From: Peptococcaceae bacterium UBA7185 | GTDB taxonomy: Bacteria > Bacillota > Peptococcia > Peptococcales > Peptococcaceae | Direction: 5' to 3' | Assembly: GCA_002491065.1 (NCBI GenBank) | Contig: DKVF01000024.1 | Coordinates: 54,124-61,440, forward strand | Length of the DNA stretch: 7,317 bases | In this document: positions 6,132 to 7,317 of the stretch, piece after piece | Numbering within the stretch: position 1 is the stretch's first letter | Layout of the letters: the number at the start of each line of letters is the position of its first letter | The notes under the pieces: model-generated | Seen by the model: the letters and a program-made list of their open reading frames with translations, nothing else | The model's database searches: none | What the model was told of the DNA's origin: nothing | Made by a program: the position numbers and the translations under genes

Positions 6132-6599
6132 TTAATATAATTGCTCAAAACTTTTGTAATGGTCATTGGTGTAATAAATCAGACCATCATTGGAATAGAT
6201 AATGCGCTCGCCGTTGCGGTAACCGCCTTCATAATTGACATCACATTCATAATATTTGCGGCCCTTTTCTTCCGGCAGCAGCTTTTCCCGATTGCCAAAA
6301 ACATCGCCGCCGATACTCATACCAGGCGCTACTTCATCTAAATTGCCTGATTGGCTGTCCCAGCCCAATTTTTTCGCTTCATTTTTTGTAATGAAGTTAT
6401 CCGGCAAATGTGCATAGGTATGCAGATAATCGGCCACATCCTGCGGTGCGGTATAGCAACCGTCCTCGGAAAGCACGTTGTCTGTCGATTGCCCGTTGTC
6501 TGAATTGAGGGCGCCTGTACAACCGGTGCAAAGCATTCCCACCAGTAACAGCGCAAACAACAATGTGCGTAAATACGGATTTCGCCAGATATTTTTCAT
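6132..6599 (-). CDS. Barnase-type secreted ribonuclease
   Basis: This is a guanyl-preferring RNase of the barnase/ribonuclease N1-T1 family. The 155-residue precursor has a positively charged start, a hydrophobic segment (about 10-24), then LCTGC (23-27), which could be an imperfect lipobox. The mature domain is about 46-155. Subtracting 45 aligns it without gaps to Bacillus barnase: Lys72 (27), Trp80 (35), Glu118 (general base, 73), Arg128 (83), Arg132 (87) and His147 (general acid, 102) are all kept, so the enzyme should be active. Mature-domain Cys48 and Cys119 are absent from barnase. The start is ATG at 6597-6599: GGGAGG (6607-6612) lies 7 nt upstream, while a TTG at 6612-6614 would overlap that site. 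It is the first gene of the operon, with its inhibitor next. Export rather than cytoplasmic action is inferred from the N-terminus. Confidence 0.95.
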   Translation of the reverse strand: MKNIWRNPYLRTLLFALLLVGMLCTGCTGALNSDNGQSTDNVLSEDGCYTAPQDVADYLHTYAHLPDNFITKNEAKKLGWDSQSGNLDEVAPGMSIGGDVFGNREKLLPEEKGRKYYECDVNYEGGYRNGERIIYSNDGLIYYTNDHYKSFEQLY

Positions 6600-6634
6600 A
6601 GCCTTTCCTCCCAATTTTTTTCATATTGTGTTTC

Positions 6635-6663
6635 ATTATAATCCTTCTGCGATAAAGCGTCAA
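6635..6663 (-). promoter_or_regulatory. Consensus promoter of the barnase operon
   Basis: Read on the - strand, TTGACG (6658-6663), a 17 bp spacer and TATAAT (6635-6640) form a near-perfect housekeeping promoter. The predicted start near 6628 leaves a leader of about 30 nt. No terminator or operator-like inverted repeat lies between it and the RNase start, so expression looks constitutive. Confidence 0.88.
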
Positions 6664-6695
6664 ATCAGTGAATTAGCTGAAAGTTGAAAAAAATA

Positions 6696-6724
6696 TTGAC
6701 TTTAATGATAAAGTTATATATAAT
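6696..6724 (+). promoter_or_regulatory. Consensus promoter of the nucleotidyltransferase-like gene
   Basis: TTGACT (6696-6701), a 17 bp spacer and TATAAT (6719-6724) give a strong promoter facing right. The -35 boxes of this promoter and the barnase promoter are 32 bp apart, so a single regulator bound between them could affect both. Confidence 0.88.
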
Positions 6725-6768
6725 ATAACGATTTATTGTCAAATATTATATAAAAAAGGAGAAAAGTT

Positions 6769-7317
6769 ATGTATGATTTCAGGTACGTTTCAAAAAGTGA
6801 ACTTGCCCCATTAAAAAGGGAACTTATTGAACTAATTAATTTAGTACAAAAAGAAGTTAGAGAGCAATTCACATTTCAGTATGAATTTGTTGGTAGTGTT
6901 AAAAGAAACATGGTGACTTGTGATGTTAAAAGCAATATTGGATTTGATTTTGATATAAATCTTATGGTAAATAATGATGATGAGGAGTACCGCCCTAAAA
7001 AAATTAAACACATACTTATGAAAGCGTTTAATAAATTTGTCGGGAAATATCGTTATGATTCTTGTGAAGATAGTACGCGAGTATTTACTATTAAAGTAAA
7101 AGATAAACATAATTCTCGAATACTGCACAGTTGTGATTTTGCAATAATAAACAATTGTGGTGACTATATCAAATTTAATAAAAAAGAAAATGAGTATATT
7201 TGGGAAGAACAACCTGATGGATTTTATTGTCTTCCAGAAAAAATAAAATTTTGTAAGGATAATTTCTTATGGCTAGAGGTAAGAAAAAAATATATAGAAA
7301 AGAAAAATTGCAATACT
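6769..7317 (+). CDS. Nucleotidyltransferase-fold protein, incomplete at the window end
   Basis: The frame is open from ATG 6769 to the last base (183 codons) and has no stop, so the C-terminus is missing. AAGGAG (6756-6761) lies 7 nt before the ATG. After an N-terminal helix (about 8-33) comes FVGSVKRNMVT (40-50), then GFDFDINL (58-65) and later SCDFAI (121-126). This matches the GS...DxD...D layout of polymerase-beta-type nucleotidyltransferases, with Asp60, Asp62 and Asp123 as likely metal ligands. The family includes antibiotic-modifying enzymes, CBASS-type cyclases and toxin-like NTases; I cannot say which applies. The gene is clearly more AT-rich than its neighbours, with many AAA, AAT, ATA and TTT codons, suggesting transfer. 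The long opposite-strand frame at 6841-7212 is only its shadow. Confidence 0.75.
   Translation, partial: MYDFRYVSKSELAPLKRELIELINLVQKEVREQFTFQYEFVGSVKRNMVTCDVKSNIGFDFDINLMVNNDDEEYRPKKIKHILMKAFNKFVGKYRYDSCEDSTRVFTIKVKDKHNSRILHSCDFAIINNCGDYIKFNKKENEYIWEEQPDGFYCLPEKIKFCKDNFLWLEVRKKYIEKKNCNT

Noticed and set aside
6841..7212. 123-codon - strand frame, rich in Ile, Phe and Tyr
   Set aside because: It is the complement of the AT-rich nucleotidyltransferase-like gene, which has a promoter, ribosome binding site and NTase motifs on the + strand. The hydrophobic look comes from base composition.

Overview
The window looks like a chromosomal segment of an anaerobic, low-to-mid GC bacterium of the Firmicutes type. 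The reasons are strong AAGGAG ribosome binding sites, consensus TTGACN-17-TATAAT promoters, intrinsic terminators and TTG used as an alternative start. The pairing of an arylsulfotransferase-like protein with a DASS-type anion transporter makes me think of gut Negativicutes, but this is an impression from gene content and was not tested. No rRNA, tRNA, CRISPR array or insertion sequence was seen.

Left part (1-3907, + strand): two genes, each with its own promoter region. The first (276-1796) is a 506-residue arylsulfotransferase-family beta-propeller protein without a signal peptide. The second (2381-3907) is a 508-residue polytopic membrane protein of the DASS/SLC13 anion-transporter type whose two SNT substrate/sodium motifs are altered. 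A nearly identical stretch of about 100 bp (1-102 and 2036-2137, about 91% identity) lies in front of both genes and carries the same TATAAT box. The two genes are therefore probably one regulon made by duplication of a control region, rather than one operon. The leader of the first gene contains a terminator-like hairpin with a T-run and an overlapping alternative hairpin, which suggests attenuation. The leader of the second holds a hairpin and a 10-codon ORF with its own ribosome binding site.

Middle (3908-4270): a gene-free stretch with two strong bidirectional terminators and a third hairpin, separating the two converging transcription units.

Right part (4271-6663, - strand): a four-gene operon from a consensus promoter at 6635-6663. 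It encodes a secreted or lipid-anchored barnase-type ribonuclease with every catalytic residue kept, its barstar-type inhibitor with the barnase-binding residues kept, a GNAT acetyltransferase and a ten-segment EamA/DMT transporter. The first two form a toxin/immunity pair. The last two are translationally close (3 nt apart, same frame).

Right end (6696-7317, + strand): a divergent consensus promoter drives an AT-rich gene that runs off the window and carries a nucleotidyltransferase-type GS...DxD...D signature. Its base composition differs clearly from its neighbours, which suggests it was acquired horizontally.
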